Of a stretch of DNA of 64,000 bases, positions 62,977 through 64,000 are shown piece by piece (position 1 is the first letter of the stretch; every line of letters starts with the position of its first letter). Made by a program: the position numbers and the translations under genes. The DNA comes from Algoriphagus pacificus (GTDB lineage: Bacteria; Bacteroidota; Bacteroidia; Cytophagales; Cyclobacteriaceae): the NCBI RefSeq assembly GCF_017254845.1, contig NZ_JAFKCU010000006.1, positions 124,001 through 188,000 of the forward strand, read 5' to 3'. A model generated the notes under the pieces. It made no database searches. It saw nothing but the letters and a program-made list of their open reading frames with translations, and was not told where the DNA came from.

Positions 62977-63471
62977 CTACTGGAAAATTATCTCCTCAGC
63001 CAATGGCACCGAAGTCTCCCCAGAAGCCAAAGCCTCATAGGTGAACTCTTTGAAAACAGAACCATCTGCCAAAACCCGCACATCGGCCGAAAGTGGTTGA
63101 AAGGATTCATCTGTTTCTCCTCCCAAATGGACGGCATTGAATACAAATCCCAAACTGTGGATAGGGGAAGAAGAACTCACCAAGATCGAAGACGACTCAG
63201 GCTCTAAAGTCAAAGTATAAGTATTCCCCTGTTCTACCACCTGAGTCCAATCCAAATCACTTGGCTCTCCCAACACAGGAGCAACAAAAGTAGATGTTCC
63301 AGCCAGCATACTATGAACTGAAAAAGTAACCAAATATTCAGAATAGTCTCCTCCCATTTCTACTTCGATCGTGACGTTTTTCTCCACCAATTTGGGTTCT
63401 TCATCTTCGGAAGAACAGGCGAAAGCTAGACCGGCAAAAACAAAAAGTAGTAGGTAGTTCAGTTTTTTCAT
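62977..63471 (-). CDS. Lipoprotein of unknown function
   Basis: 164 residues with lipobox LAFAC (Cys19) followed by SSEDEEP, the acidic run after the lipidated Cys that acts as a surface-export signal in Bacteroidota. The mature part is beta-rich, with a Ser-rich stretch (PESSSILVSSSSP) and an Ig-like pattern. It is probably displayed on the outer membrane surface. No partner is adjacent, and GC content is closer to the chromosome than to the island. Confidence 0.75.
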   Translation of the reverse strand: MKKLNYLLLFVFAGLAFACSSEDEEPKLVEKNVTIEVEMGGDYSEYLVTFSVHSMLAGTSTFVAPVLGEPSDLDWTQVVEQGNTYTLTLEPESSSILVSSSSPIHSLGFVFNAVHLGGETDESFQPLSADVRVLADGSVFKEFTYEALASGETSVPLAEEIIFQ

Positions 63472-63540
63472 AGTGGAATTGGTTTGGTTTAAAAATTCAG
63501 TTTTAATAATGGTTAGTCAATAAATATAGCAAAACCATAT

Positions 63541-64000
63541 TTATTCTAAGTCCTCTTTAACCTGTTTATTAAGTTGATAAAATGACTCTGCTCCCTTCTT
63601 TCTGGGCTTGAATGTCCTTACTGTTTGTAATACTCCTTGGGATATGCAATAGGCTCGGAGTGAAAAGGAAGTTATTGGCTCTACTGAATCTTTTTCAGTT
63701 TTAAGGTTCTTCAAATGGATTGATCCATTTGAGAGTCGGTATGAACAATTTCTTTTATGGATTAAGTCCTGAATTTTGCAATCCATCACACGTCCCAAAA
63801 TCGAGGAACTGAAAACCGTATTCACCTTGCTTTTCGCATGGATTTCCTCCAATGATTTTTTCAAAAGATCTTCATCAAACTTTGCTCCCACAACCATAAA
63901 ACCCGCCTCCTCAAAAGCGATTCTTGCCTTATATTGGTTGACAAAAAATATCAATGAAGCATAGGAATCCGAGACAAAAACCGAGCGTGTAGTCTCAGAA
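63541..64000 (-). CDS. Unknown protein, 5' part beyond the window
   Basis: The frame is open through the last base of the window and has no ATG, so the gene starts beyond 64000; about 152 codons are visible. The sequence is basic and mixed alpha/beta (VNQYKARIAFEEAGFMVVGAKFDEDLLKKSLEEIHAK, SLRAYCISQGVLQTVRTFKPRKK). I recognise no domain. Confidence 0.6.
   Translation of the reverse strand, partial: SETTRSVFVSDSYASLIFFVNQYKARIAFEEAGFMVVGAKFDEDLLKKSLEEIHAKSKVNTVFSSSILGRVMDCKIQDLIHKRNCSYRLSNGSIHLKNLKTEKDSVEPITSFSLRAYCISQGVLQTVRTFKPRKKGAESFYQLNKQVKEDLE

Overview
The window looks like a chromosomal segment of a Bacteroidota bacterium, most likely order Cytophagales, family Cyclobacteriaceae (Algoriphagus-like). 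This is inferred from the AT-rich base composition, the near absence of strong Shine-Dalgarno sequences, TANNTTTG-type -7 boxes, the many exported beta-barrel proteins and SLAVNCS-like lipoproteins, a TamL-type lipoprotein Omp85, and the sufBCDSE-sufT-bacilliredoxin operon. The species cannot be named from this sequence.

Region 1 (1-44.5 kb) is ordinary chromosome. It carries an EEP-family hydrolase fragment, an RND/MMPL exporter, thyA, two secreted peptidases (S9 and M14), an Lrp/AsnC regulator, the SUF iron-sulfur operon (10.3-16.3 kb), citrate synthase, an acyl-CoA-binding protein, a YfeH-type transporter, a TrmH/SpoU methyltransferase divergent from tamL, hemF and a PAP2 phosphatase. An envelope-heavy block follows (24.4-34.4 kb): an OmpA-family protein, small barrels, a porin, an Omp85-like barrel and three DUF4136-like lipoproteins. 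After it come ppc, a 7-bladed lactonase-type lipoprotein, menC, queA, a LytTR regulator and a PAS/HisKA protein with no ATPase domain. Many transcription units end in clear intrinsic terminators.

Region 2 (44.6-46.1 kb) is a tRNA-associated scar. It has an intact tRNA-Ser(GCU), a broken partial copy of the same tRNA 79 bp upstream carrying a palindromic insert, 9-bp-periodic GTACGA repeats on both sides, and an orphan Toprim_2 fragment resembling mobile-element primases. An AraC regulator and a DUF1593 nucleoside-hydrolase-like gene (46.1-48.5 kb) separate it from the larger island.

Region 3 (about 48.9-62 kb) is an accessory island. Minus-strand backbone genes typical of Bacteroidota plasmids and ICEs (ArdC-like antirestriction protease, short RadC, a 73-aa conserved protein) bracket a plus-strand cargo. 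The cargo is an MmeI-like DNA methyltransferase without a visible nuclease, an AlbA_2/HATPase protein broken by an in-frame TAA, a small putative winged-helix protein flanked by arrays of TTTAGACG repeats, an SF2 helicase, a T5orf172/GIY-YIG nuclease, a protein with a TNT-like C-terminal motif, and a one-TM protein. I infer a modification-dependent defence system in which nuclease and helicase act in trans, with the repeats as control sites. Two hairpins at 50.2 and 61.6 kb share a 17-nt loop and have compensatory stem changes. They bracket the cargo and are the most novel-looking non-coding signal here. No integrase is visible in the window.
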